64,000 nucleotides of DNA from Euglena gracilis (lineage: Eukaryota; Euglenida; Euglenophyceae; Euglenales). The stretch lies in assembly GCA_039621445.1 (NCBI GenBank), contig CP154955.1:49894086-49958085 (forward strand), written 5' to 3'. Positions 39,974 through 47,905 of this stretch are shown here, one piece after another; position 1 is the stretch's first letter; each line of letters begins with the position of its first letter. The notes below the pieces were generated by a model. The model was not told where the DNA came from, made no database searches, and worked only from the letters and a program-made list of their open reading frames with translations. The translations under genes were made by a program, and so were the position numbers.

Positions 39974-41708
39974 ACGGGTGGTTGAGTTGAGGGAACAAGT
40001 TTTGGAAGATTACCGGGGGACGGTATTTCGGTCATCGCCATTTCCAGACCCCCCCGAAAGAGGACAATATGGTTATGCCTACATACCTTTGAAGGAGGGG
40101 GCAAAGCCAACCAGACAGAAGCCTTTCTTCATGCACGGTGAGCGGAAAGAGGCACTTGAAAGAATCACCCAAGACTGGCTCGACAAAAAATACATTGAGC
40201 CAGCTACAGCCAAAAATTCAGAATGGCTGTCCCAGACTTTTCCAGTTCTAAAAAAATCCAACGATTTTCCTTGGAGGGGGGTGGTGGACCTCAGGGGCCC
40301 AAACAGCCAAACAAGGCGATGCAACTACCCCCTACCCAAAATTGAAGACATTTTGGTCAAACATGGTGCAAACCAAATGTTTTCGATCATCGATTTGAAG
40401 CAAGCTTTCAACCAACAACCCCGACACCCAGAAAGTCGACCCATAACGTGTTGTTTCACCCCCAAAGGCATTTTTCAGTGGAGGGTGAACGTAATGGGTT
40501 TGACAAATGCCCCCCAGCATTTTCAGCAAATGATCGATGACCGTTTGACACCAGTAAGGGATATCGCCACAGGGTACATAGACGACATACTGGTGGGGAC
40601 AACGGTCGGGGAAGGGGAGGACCTGGTGGGGGCACATAAAAAAGATTTGAGAAGGGTGTTGGAGGTGCTGAAAACAGAACTTTTGGTGGCTGATGAATTC
40701 AAAGCCAAACTTTTTGTGGAGGAGGTTGAATTTTGTGGACAAATTTTAGGAAACGGGACTAGGAGGCCTGCACCGGGTAAGTTACGAGCGATCGAAAAGT
40801 GGGAGGTTCCAAAAACAATTACGGCCTTGAGCGCCTTTTTGGGATTCACAAATTATTACAATGCATACATTCACACGTATGCGGAAGTAACTGCCCGGCT
40901 GCAAGACAAATTGAATGTCCCCAGGGAGGTGGGAAAGAAAGGAAGTCGAAAACATGTGGAATTTGATGGGGAGGATTTAAAAGCTTTTGAGGAGCTGAAA
41001 AAAAGGTTGTGTTCGGGCCTAATGTTGCAACGGGTAGACCCAGATAAACCCTTTGTGCTAAGGGTTGATGCCAGTGGGTACGCCGTGGGGGCAACGTTAG
41101 AGCAAATGAAGGAGGGGGGAGGAAGACCCACAGCCCAGGATGTGATTGAGAAAAAAACTGTGCCAGTGGCTTTTATGTCTCGAAAATTGACCGAGGGGCA
41201 AAGAAAATGGACCCCCAGGGAGTTGGAGACGTACGCCATAATTTTGGCACTACAAAAATGGGAGAGTTGGATTGGATTGCAACCCGTTTTGGTTTTAACC
41301 GACCACCAAAGTTTGGAGTCTTGGACAAGGGAAGTCCTAGACACCCCCAGTGGTCCGGTTGGGAGGAGGGCGAGATGGCATCAAATTTTCTCCAAGTATG
41401 AATTGACGGTGGGATATATCCCGGGTAAAGAAAATACCATAGCGGATATCCTTAGTCGGTGGGCATACCCAGCTTCACAGGCCCTAAGGGATATAAGTAA
41501 GCATGGGTCAGCCGAAGACAAGGATGAAATGGAAAATTTTATCCGGGAGGAAAAAGAAGAGGAAAAACAGTGTTTGGAGATAAGAATCAAAAACCAGCCC
41601 AATTTACGTAATGCCTGGATACGGGGGGTGACAACCCGTAGTGGCAAAAACGTAACACCTGAGGAGGAAAAGGAGAGTGCAGAAGGAGGGGAACCGTGGG
41701 TGGGGTAG
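39882..41708 (+). CDS. E2 reverse transcriptase and RNase H
   Basis: 608 codons. RT palm motifs: VVDLRGPNSQT, FSIIDLKQAFNQ (catalytic Asp), GIFQWRVNVMGLTNAPQHFQ and YIDD (40575-40586). RT is followed by the connection ALSAFLGFTNYY and RNase H: LRVDASGYAVGATL, RELETYAIILAL, LTDHQSLESW and NTIADILSRW. All catalytic residues expected for Ty3/Gypsy are present. It copies element RNA to DNA in cytoplasmic particles. The N-terminal 60 residues are a linker. It ends in TAG overlapping the integrase start by 13 bases. Confidence 0.93.
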   Translation: MPQIWREVTPRVQVINRMIITREGEDKKEDERVVELREQVLEDYRGTVFRSSPFPDPPERGQYGYAYIPLKEGAKPTRQKPFFMHGERKEALERITQDWLDKKYIEPATAKNSEWLSQTFPVLKKSNDFPWRGVVDLRGPNSQTRRCNYPLPKIEDILVKHGANQMFSIIDLKQAFNQQPRHPESRPITCCFTPKGIFQWRVNVMGLTNAPQHFQQMIDDRLTPVRDIATGYIDDILVGTTVGEGEDLVGAHKKDLRRVLEVLKTELLVADEFKAKLFVEEVEFCGQILGNGTRRPAPGKLRAIEKWEVPKTITALSAFLGFTNYYNAYIHTYAEVTARLQDKLNVPREVGKKGSRKHVEFDGEDLKAFEELKKRLCSGLMLQRVDPDKPFVLRVDASGYAVGATLEQMKEGGGRPTAQDVIEKKTVPVAFMSRKLTEGQRKWTPRELETYAIILALQKWESWIGLQPVLVLTDHQSLESWTREVLDTPSGPVGRRARWHQIFSKYELTVGYIPGKENTIADILSRWAYPASQALRDISKHGSAEDKDEMENFIREEKEEEKQCLEIRIKNQPNLRNAWIRGVTTRSGKNVTPEEEKESAEGGEPWVG

Positions 41709-42223
41709 ACCCAGGAGGAAAAGACACCCCTGTGGACACCCACTCACAAGGGCCCAGGAAAGAAAAGAAACGAGTTCATTTTTGGGATGAGAAAGTGGGG
41801 GGGGAGACGACCCCTGTCCCGGAGACGGCTGAAAGTTCGAGGGGGGACACTCGTATGGAAGTGGGGGACGCCCTGCCAAGTACGACCCCTAAGGATATTA
41901 AGCCCGTATGGGAGCGTGATTGGGGGGAAGCATATTCCCGATGCCCCACATGGAAAGAAAAATGGGTAGCTACCAAAGGCGATTCAATTTGGCTAAAAGG
42001 GTTCAAAGTGCTAAATGGCAAATTGTTTTTCGAGGAAAAGTTGTGTGTGCCTGAAAGTTTTCGACACTTGGTGATTCAAGAAATTCACGAGTTTTGGTGC
42101 ACGTTGGTCCTGAAAAAGTTTGGAAACACATGGCAATCCGTTTTGTTTGGGCTGATGAAAAGGCTGCAAAACAACTCAACCAAAGTTGCAGCAAAAATTG
42201 TTCCACATGCCAAGCGAGTGTGA
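41696..42223 (+). CDS. E2 integrase, N-terminal part (zinc-binding half)
   Basis: Begins with ATG overlapping the RT stop. The acidic/Pro-rich linker leads to WLKGFKVLNGKLFFEEKLCVPESFRHLVIQEIHE, the usual start of the HHCC domain. The frame then leaves coding at TTTT about 42091-42094; the rest of the HHCC domain continues in the next frame. The last 40 codons are out-of-frame. Confidence 0.75.
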   Translation: MGGVDPGGKDTPVDTHSQGPRKEKKRVHFWDEKVGGETTPVPETAESSRGDTRMEVGDALPSTTPKDIKPVWERDWGEAYSRCPTWKEKWVATKGDSIWLKGFKVLNGKLFFEEKLCVPESFRHLVIQEIHEFWCTLVLKKFGNTWQSVLFGLMKRLQNNSTKVAAKIVPHAKRV

Positions 42224-43386
42224 GGGGGGAGAGTTTGAAAGGACCGATCGAGTCCACACCCATACCCCCTGCATTAATGACAAGTGTTGCCATCGATTTG
42301 TTTCGAATGCCAAGGGTTTTACACGATGGGGGGGAGTACGACACCCTAGCCTTGTGTGTGGATAGGCATTCGGGATGGATTGTGGGGGTTGCATGCAAGG
42401 ACAAAGGTTTAACCGGTGCCAAGTTGGCTAAGGAAATGGTGAAAAATCAGTGGAGGCCTTTTGGGGTTCCCTCGGTCATCTCAAGTGACCAAGGGAGCCA
42501 TTTCACAAGCACTTGGTGGAAAAACATGTGTGCACTTTTGGGGATTAGACAAGCGTATTCCCAAGCGTACCACCACCAAGCAAACGGGAGGGTTGAGAGA
42601 GCCGGACAACAGGTGATGGAGGTGTTGAGGAAATTGTACGTGGAGGAAAAAATTAATTGGGTTGAGGCTTTACCCCAAGTTTTGGACCGAATTCATGACG
42701 TAAAGGGGGAAAGCGGATTGAGCCCATTTGAAATTGTGACTGGAAGGGAAAGACCATTGGCAGGGGTACCCTACCAACCACCCAAGGAATGTGAGGATTC
42801 GGTGGAGTTTTTCCATAGGATGCAAGACATTGATGGGAGGGTGGCTAGGATACTCAACAAAAAGCACGAGGAGGAGGTGGCGAGGATAAATAAGGGGAGG
42901 AAAGAAATAGAACCCCTAAAGGTGGGGACGACGGTTTGGTATAGGAGACCCGAGGGGTCGGGTGAGAAGCTTGACTCTGGGTGGGTGGGACCTGGGGTCG
43001 TGAAGGGAAGAGAGGGGGAACGAAGTTATGTAACCGAAATGAAACCTGGGGTGGAAACAAAAGCTCATAGGAGTTTTTTGAAGGAGTATCGAGAACCTCA
43101 AGTTGAAGGTAAGGGGGTGTCTCTTTTTTATTATACACGGACCGAAAAAGAAGAAGAGGCATTACCTGATGAGTGGGAGGTGGAAAAAATTCTAAGGCAC
43201 CGAAAAGGAAAAGATGGAAAGTGGGAGTTTTTAACAAAGTGGGTCGGATATGAGGACGGTGAGGAAACCTGGGAACCGGCTGGCAATTTCATTCACAGAT
43301 TCAGTGGAGAGTTTGTAAAGTATTGTCGTGAGAAAAAAGTGAAAATGGACATCATGTCCGAACTTAAAATTGACGGTGGGCCATAG
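42094..43386 (+). CDS. E2 integrase core and chromodomain
   Basis: Completes the HHCC domain (VHVGPEKVWKHM... CSKNCSTCQAS), then the D-D-E core: VAIDLFRM, VISSDQGSHF and YHHQANGRVERAGQQ. A GPY/F-like region follows (SGWVGPGVVKGREG). The C-terminal chromodomain is clear: EVEKILRHRKG, FLTKWVGYEDGEETWEP (about 43173-43330), with the aromatic residues that usually hold methylated lysine. Chromodomains can steer integration to particular chromatin. A single missing base upstream (T4 instead of T5) would explain the split from the previous entry. Confidence 0.9.
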   Translation: MVHVGPEKVWKHMAIRFVWADEKAAKQLNQSCSKNCSTCQASVRGESLKGPIESTPIPPALMTSVAIDLFRMPRVLHDGGEYDTLALCVDRHSGWIVGVACKDKGLTGAKLAKEMVKNQWRPFGVPSVISSDQGSHFTSTWWKNMCALLGIRQAYSQAYHHQANGRVERAGQQVMEVLRKLYVEEKINWVEALPQVLDRIHDVKGESGLSPFEIVTGRERPLAGVPYQPPKECEDSVEFFHRMQDIDGRVARILNKKHEEEVARINKGRKEIEPLKVGTTVWYRRPEGSGEKLDSGWVGPGVVKGREGERSYVTEMKPGVETKAHRSFLKEYREPQVEGKGVSLFYYTRTEKEEEALPDEWEVEKILRHRKGKDGKWEFLTKWVGYEDGEETWEPAGNFIHRFSGEFVKYCREKKVKMDIMSELKIDGGP

Positions 43387-44230
43387 GCTCTAAGGTGAGC
43401 CATAAGGCCCTGTCCAAGGCTCTACTGTGAGCCTAATGGGAAGGCAAAGTGCTGTTTTTTAAAATTCAAAAACCCGATTTGCACGTCCGTGTGGGTGTGA
43501 GTGCACGCACACACGCATGAGCGTGTAAAGGAGAGAATGTACAAAGGCAAGAATTGGCAAGGAGAATGGAAATTGGAGAAAAAGGCCCCGCAAGGGGGCC
43601 GGGGCACCTCAGCATATTCGCCGCCGCCTTGCTGTTGTACTCGCCCCACTGCGCTTATATTTGCCCCACCGCACTTATATTTGTATTTGTACTCGCCCCC
43701 CTGCGCCTATATTTGCCGTCCTCTCCTCTTCTCTCCCGGTGTTGTTAGGGTTTGGACATTGATTCTTTGAGATGATGGGTTACGTTGTGTTTGGGAGTTC
43801 TTGGTCACATTATGAGCCCCCATTCGGTTTGTTAAGGGGGCGTTTGAATTTTTGACAAAAATCCCCCAGCCCGAGGAGGGGGGGGGGCGTTTGAATTTTT
43901 GACAAAAATCCCCCGGCCCGAGGAGGGGGGGGGGGCGTTTGAATTTTTTTTACCAAAAATCCCCGAACCGTTGGAAGGGGGGGGAAGGGGGGACCGTGAG
44001 AAGCGGGGGGGGGGGCAGCCTAATATTCATTGGTTGGTGAACCAAGTCTTTCCCAAAGGTTTGAAGGCACTTGAAAGCCGTAGTCCCTGAAGTTTGTTTC
44101 CCATTTGTTGATTCAAGGGAAAATGGGTGTGGGACATAGGCTTTGGGTGAAGGAGTGCCGATTGGAGGATTTCCCCCCCGTTCTTGAGGAACGGGGGGGG
44201 GGGGCGAGTTTTTGGTGTCCGACTAAGGTC
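43387..44230. other. E2 3' untranslated region
   Basis: No gene. Contains repeated gcgcttatatttgcc-type phrases (43648-43722) and a three-unit, about 50-bp tandem repeat (43836-43990) reading ggcgtttgaatttttgacaa followed by aaatccccc. Confidence 0.7.
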
Positions 44231-44243
44231 GCAAGGGAGGGGG
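44231..44243 (+). other. Polypurine tract, E2
   Basis: gcaagggaggggg abuts the 3' LTR, the normal place for the plus-strand primer. Confidence 0.7.
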
Positions 44244-45074
44244 TGTCGGCCGCCGGCTTGCGCCGGCAGCCAAAAATTGCCAGAAAGCGCAAATTTCAAA
44301 GTCGCGGGTAACAGCCAACCAGTTAAAAAAACCCGCGACTTAAATTGGAAGCGGGTCAAATTTCAAAGACCTTTCAAATTCTTTTTGTTCACAGAACTTG
44401 AGGGGTTTTCCCCATCATTTGGCAAAGAAGAAATACATTGAATCGGATTTGATCAATCACATTGTTGAATTGGAATTGGCAATTACATTGTTGGTCATTA
44501 CATTGTTGGTGGAGTCATTGAAGTCAAATTGGTATTGAAATCAAGAAGGAGACCCTACAACACCGCCATCACCACCGCCACCTATACCCTATACCCCTCT
44601 TCCTTGCCCCAGGTTCTTTTTTTCATTACATTCAGTCACCCTCACAGATTTCCAACAGTGTGTTTGCTTCTCCAGTGGGTTGGGATCCATTTCAGATACA
44701 GCAGGTTGGTTTGTGGGTTGGTTTGTGCAAGAGAGTGTGAGAGAGAGAAAGAGAGAAAAGTGAGATTTCAGAAAGAAAAGTTCGATTTCATTGCAAATGG
44801 CGGATTTTTCGTTTTTCACTAAAATTTCGGAAAACTTTGAAAAAACGATCCTACGCGCCGGCTGGGGTTGGGGAAATCACCTGTGTGAAAAAATGGGGGT
44901 TGGCTTGAGCCCACCAATTCCCCGAGAAAGCGCAGGCCCCACCCCGGAAACACCCACCCCCCCTGCTGTCGGTGGTTATCCACGACGGCGAGGACCCCCC
45001 CGGGCCCTCGGCCCACCGGGACTCGCCGGTCGCAGGGGCGACCGGCGGCGCACAGGGGGTGGGGCCGGCAAACA
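44244..45074 (+). repeat. 3' LTR of E2
   Basis: 831 bp; starts TGTCGGCCGCC, ends GGCAAACA; followed by ACTG. Confidence 0.93.
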
Positions 45075-45445
45075 ACTGGCCCCCACTCTCTGACCGAGGG
45101 CTTTTGAACACATATTTTCTTTTACGGGTTGGGGTTCGGGCACACAAGGTGTTTGTGCTTCGCCCTCGGTGTCCCTTCCTCCCTTGTCGTTGTCCCTCGA
45201 GGGAGTACGAGACACCTCGGGTTCCGCACTTTCCCCGTCTGAGGCCAGATTTTGCACTGAAATCAGGGTGGCTAGGGCATTTTCTAATGCACCTTAGGCA
45301 CCAAGTCTTTGACAATTGGCTGTAAAAGCCTTCACCCCCCTCCACTGGCCAATTTCACACACTTCTTGGTCAGAAAGGCCCAATTTTTTTAGTAAACCAA
45401 CCAACGCTCCTCTGGTGGAGACGGCTCCTCACACCTGGGTGGTTT
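45075..45445. other. Flank between E2 and E3
   Basis: Contains 45141-45200, reverse complement of 17988-18047 with few mismatches. No gene seen. It may include the start of the E3 LTR. Confidence 0.4.
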
Positions 45446-45758
45446 CTGTGTACCAGGCGTATGCTTCTGTCCCCTTCCGTTGAGGAAGTTAGGATGGAAG
45501 CAGATCTTATTAGGATCTCCTAATGGGTGCCCCTTCTCTCTCAACAGGTGGTATTCTTCTTATACCTTTTCCTTCCTTTCCTTGGACCGGACTTGGATTT
45601 CCAGTCCGTCCTCCCCGCATTGCTCCGTGCTTTGCTTCTTGGGAAGTGGGAAAAGGGTTTTCACTGTTACTCTGATTTTCAGTTCCCAAGTAGGTGCGCC
45701 AAGGCGAAAGCGAAGACTTTTGGGAATTGGGAAAGGGGAATTGGGAATCAGACGTACA
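45446..45758 (+). repeat. LTR (3' part) of element E3
   Basis: Blocks tgtgtaccaggc, ctctctcaacaggtggtatt, gtgctttgcttcttgggaa, caaggcgaaagcgaa and terminal gacgtacact are shared with 16807-17231 and 1-204. The 5' boundary is not certain. A trans-splice-like acceptor ends at 45547. Confidence 0.6.
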
Positions 45759-45760
45759 CT

Positions 45761-45840
45761 TGGTAGCAGATTAGGTCACGATCCTACACATACAGCCCAT
45801 ACAGAAAGAAACGCTATCAAGTATTACACTTGGTAGCAGA
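45761..45840 (+). other. Two tandem primer-binding sites of E3
   Basis: TGGTAGCAGATT occurs at 45761 and again at 45831, each preceded by tacact/tacactt and followed by a g..tcg/cgatcctac phrase. The first is next to the LTR end; the second is a 70-bp tandem duplicate. Confidence 0.6.
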
Positions 45841-46179
45841 TTGGTTCGATCCTACGCTGACTGGCAGCGGAGAGCCCCTGCACCGTTATTACACGGTCGC
45901 AGCGTCAGCTCCCGGCTTCTAATCAACGTCTAAGCAGACGAGCAGGCTCCGGAAGGTTCTGTACGGTATTATCCGTTACAGCCCCTCTGGTGCCAGCACA
46001 ACTGCTTAGTTTTGTGGGTTTTTGCTGTTTTTGTCATCAGAAAGATGCAAAGCACAGGCCCCAACCATCAATTCAATTATGCCTTATTACAGGCATCATT
46101 GCAAGACATTGACCAATAAATTGGGGATTGGAAGCCTTTATGTGAAAGTGCTTCCAGTTCCCACGCCGATGAGGCACAA
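45841..46179. other. E3 leader
   Basis: No gene. Contains cggtattatccgttacagccc-like phrases; leads to gag. Confidence 0.4.
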
Positions 46180-47376
46180 TTGATTCAATTGTCACAATTG
46201 CAACACTTGTCATCATTGACAGTGGTCGATGACAGGTCGATGACACTTTGGCAGAATCGCTATACTCCTGAACTCACAGAAAGTGAGGTAGGTGATGTAC
46301 AAATGCAAGAACCAATATACTTACCACAAAAACGTTTTTCCTCTCCCCCACGCATACCACCTGCCCGGAACTGGGAGGCTGGTATTCAATCACAATACGC
46401 TATGGAGGCCGAAGAGCCATACGACAACTATCCCGACGAGATGGCCGAAGAGCCTTATGACGAGTATACAACGGCAGAACCAGAGCCGGAGTGTACCATG
46501 GAAACAGACGAACCACGTCAACCAGCCCCTCAACCACCACAACCCGTACAAACTCAACCATCGGTGCAATCTCAACCGCAACCACCGACAACCCCCGCCG
46601 TGCCGCTGCCGGAATCGACAGCGATACGGGTTGTCGGAGAAAGCCCCATGCGTCCCGTGGTGGACAATACTCACTATGAACGAGTACCACAATCTGCGGA
46701 TTTCGCTTACACAACCAAAGGCGAACAGTACCTTCCCCTTGACAAAATTTACCAACTTGGATCCCATTTGGGAGCCATCAACGTGAAAGGAGTGATAATG
46801 GATGGCATTGGTCCAAACTCCAAAATTTTGGGTATACCCACCTGGGCACTACCCGAAGTTTTGCGTGTGAATGCACCACCACATCCACCTGGTCTAATGG
46901 AACAACTCGCTTCGGCGTCGAATCTCGTGCCGCCAATAGCTCAACCTACTCCGGCACCACAAACAAAACCGGTACAAGCAGTTTCGACTGCACAATCAAC
47001 ATCTACGCCGCATGTTGCATCAGCAGCAGGTTCAAACCAACCTGTACCTATACAAAGAACAGGACCCCCTGCTCAAGCCGCGCAGTCGGCACGTGCAATA
47101 GCACCCGCACAATCTACAATTCCTGTTCGAGCACCTCCTGTCAAAACACCTTCACAACCGGCTTCGGCTGGACAGACACAACCACCTGTTGAACCGGGAC
47201 AACCTTTCTCGGGTCAACCCAGGTTTGAGTCGCCAGCACAACGCGCCACTTACAAGGAAGCTCTGCAACATTTGACGGCCCCAGCAAAACAATACAATGT
47301 AGGAACGGTGGTGGGGCGAACCGAATCCACCGACCAGTGGCACAGCCTACTGGATTTGAAGAGTTCAGGGGAGTAA
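46180..47376 (+). CDS. E3 Gag-like protein (Pro/Gln-rich)
   Basis: 398 codons. An acidic N-terminal part with DNYPDEMAEEPYDEY repeats is followed by long Pro/Gln/Ala-rich tracts (PAPQPPQPVQTQP and others). Residues about 195-235 (LGAINVKGVIMDGIGPNSK) are the only compact segment. Position after LTR and PBS makes it a Gag, but no capsid or zinc-knuckle motif is visible. The region is followed by minus-strand non-LTR sequence, so the gag may be cut by insertion; a plausible continuation lies at 53879-54547. Confidence 0.5.
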   Translation: MIQLSQLQHLSSLTVVDDRSMTLWQNRYTPELTESEVGDVQMQEPIYLPQKRFSSPPRIPPARNWEAGIQSQYAMEAEEPYDNYPDEMAEEPYDEYTTAEPEPECTMETDEPRQPAPQPPQPVQTQPSVQSQPQPPTTPAVPLPESTAIRVVGESPMRPVVDNTHYERVPQSADFAYTTKGEQYLPLDKIYQLGSHLGAINVKGVIMDGIGPNSKILGIPTWALPEVLRVNAPPHPPGLMEQLASASNLVPPIAQPTPAPQTKPVQAVSTAQSTSTPHVASAAGSNQPVPIQRTGPPAQAAQSARAIAPAQSTIPVRAPPVKTPSQPASAGQTQPPVEPGQPFSGQPRFESPAQRATYKEALQHLTAPAKQYNVGTVVGRTESTDQWHSLLDLKSSGE

Positions 47377-47905
47377 GGTTATGTACAGAGGCAACAGTCT
47401 GTGCACGCTGGTGAAGGGAGGGAAGGTAAAAGCGGCGAGCTTAGAGAATAGTATAAGGCGCGAGGTGCGGGGGCAGGTAAGAGGGGTGAGCTTAGCGAAA
47501 AGATCTCGTCATGCTGCGGGTGCACAGGCGATTTGTAATCCTGTTCTCGACCACCGCAATTCTGATTGGTCATTGAGATCTAGGATTGGGTGGACGGGCC
47601 CTTCGTTTCCTACTGCACCAGGATCGGGTCAGGAGGTGCGCTTGAAGAGGTTGTATGGTGGACTTGACTTGAGGTCCTTCACGGGGGTTCAGCCCCCCTT
47701 CGTTTGTGTGCGACTCCATGGTGGACGTCCTCAGAGAGTTCTCGGCTTTTGGTATTCCATTTCGGGTGTTTGGAGCTCAGCCTCGTGGCTATGAAGCGCA
47801 GTAGGGTTTATGAGATTCAGGGAGGCAATGGTCAGCGAGCTCTTCAGGGCATTGTCCCCAAACCAATTGTCGTCCAACCTCCCGGGCCAGAGTCATGCTT
47901 GTTCC
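47377..47905 (-). other. 3' region of the non-LTR element
   Basis: Downstream (minus strand) of the RT stop. It has no supported gene; the exact 3' end of the element was not located. Confidence 0.35.

Larger units (their letters stand above)
33057..45074 (+). mobile_element. Complete Ty3/Gypsy chromodomain retrotransposon E2 with methyltransferase
   Basis: About 12.0 kb with LTRs of 830 and 831 bp, ends TGTCGG and AAACA, flanked by ACTG (33053-33056 and 45075-45078). Order: LTR, PBS, gag, C5-methyltransferase-like domain, Dam-like domain, retropepsin, RT, RNase H, integrase, chromodomain, polypurine tract, LTR. Integrase after RNase H and the C-terminal chromodomain place it among chromovirus-type Ty3/Gypsy elements. 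The LTRs differ at roughly ten positions by eye, so insertion is recent. Frame breaks at homopolymers (34521-34527, about 38949-38954, about 42091-42095) split gag, the methyltransferase region and integrase. Confidence 0.9.

Noticed and set aside
41696-42223. Separate host gene between RT and integrase
   Set aside because: Its end matches the start of the integrase HHCC domain and it continues in the next frame after one missing base.
45831-45870. tRNA-like T-arm phrase ggttcgatcc after the second PBS-like motif
   Set aside because: Flanking bases do not form the 5-bp T stem and no anticodon arm could be placed upstream.
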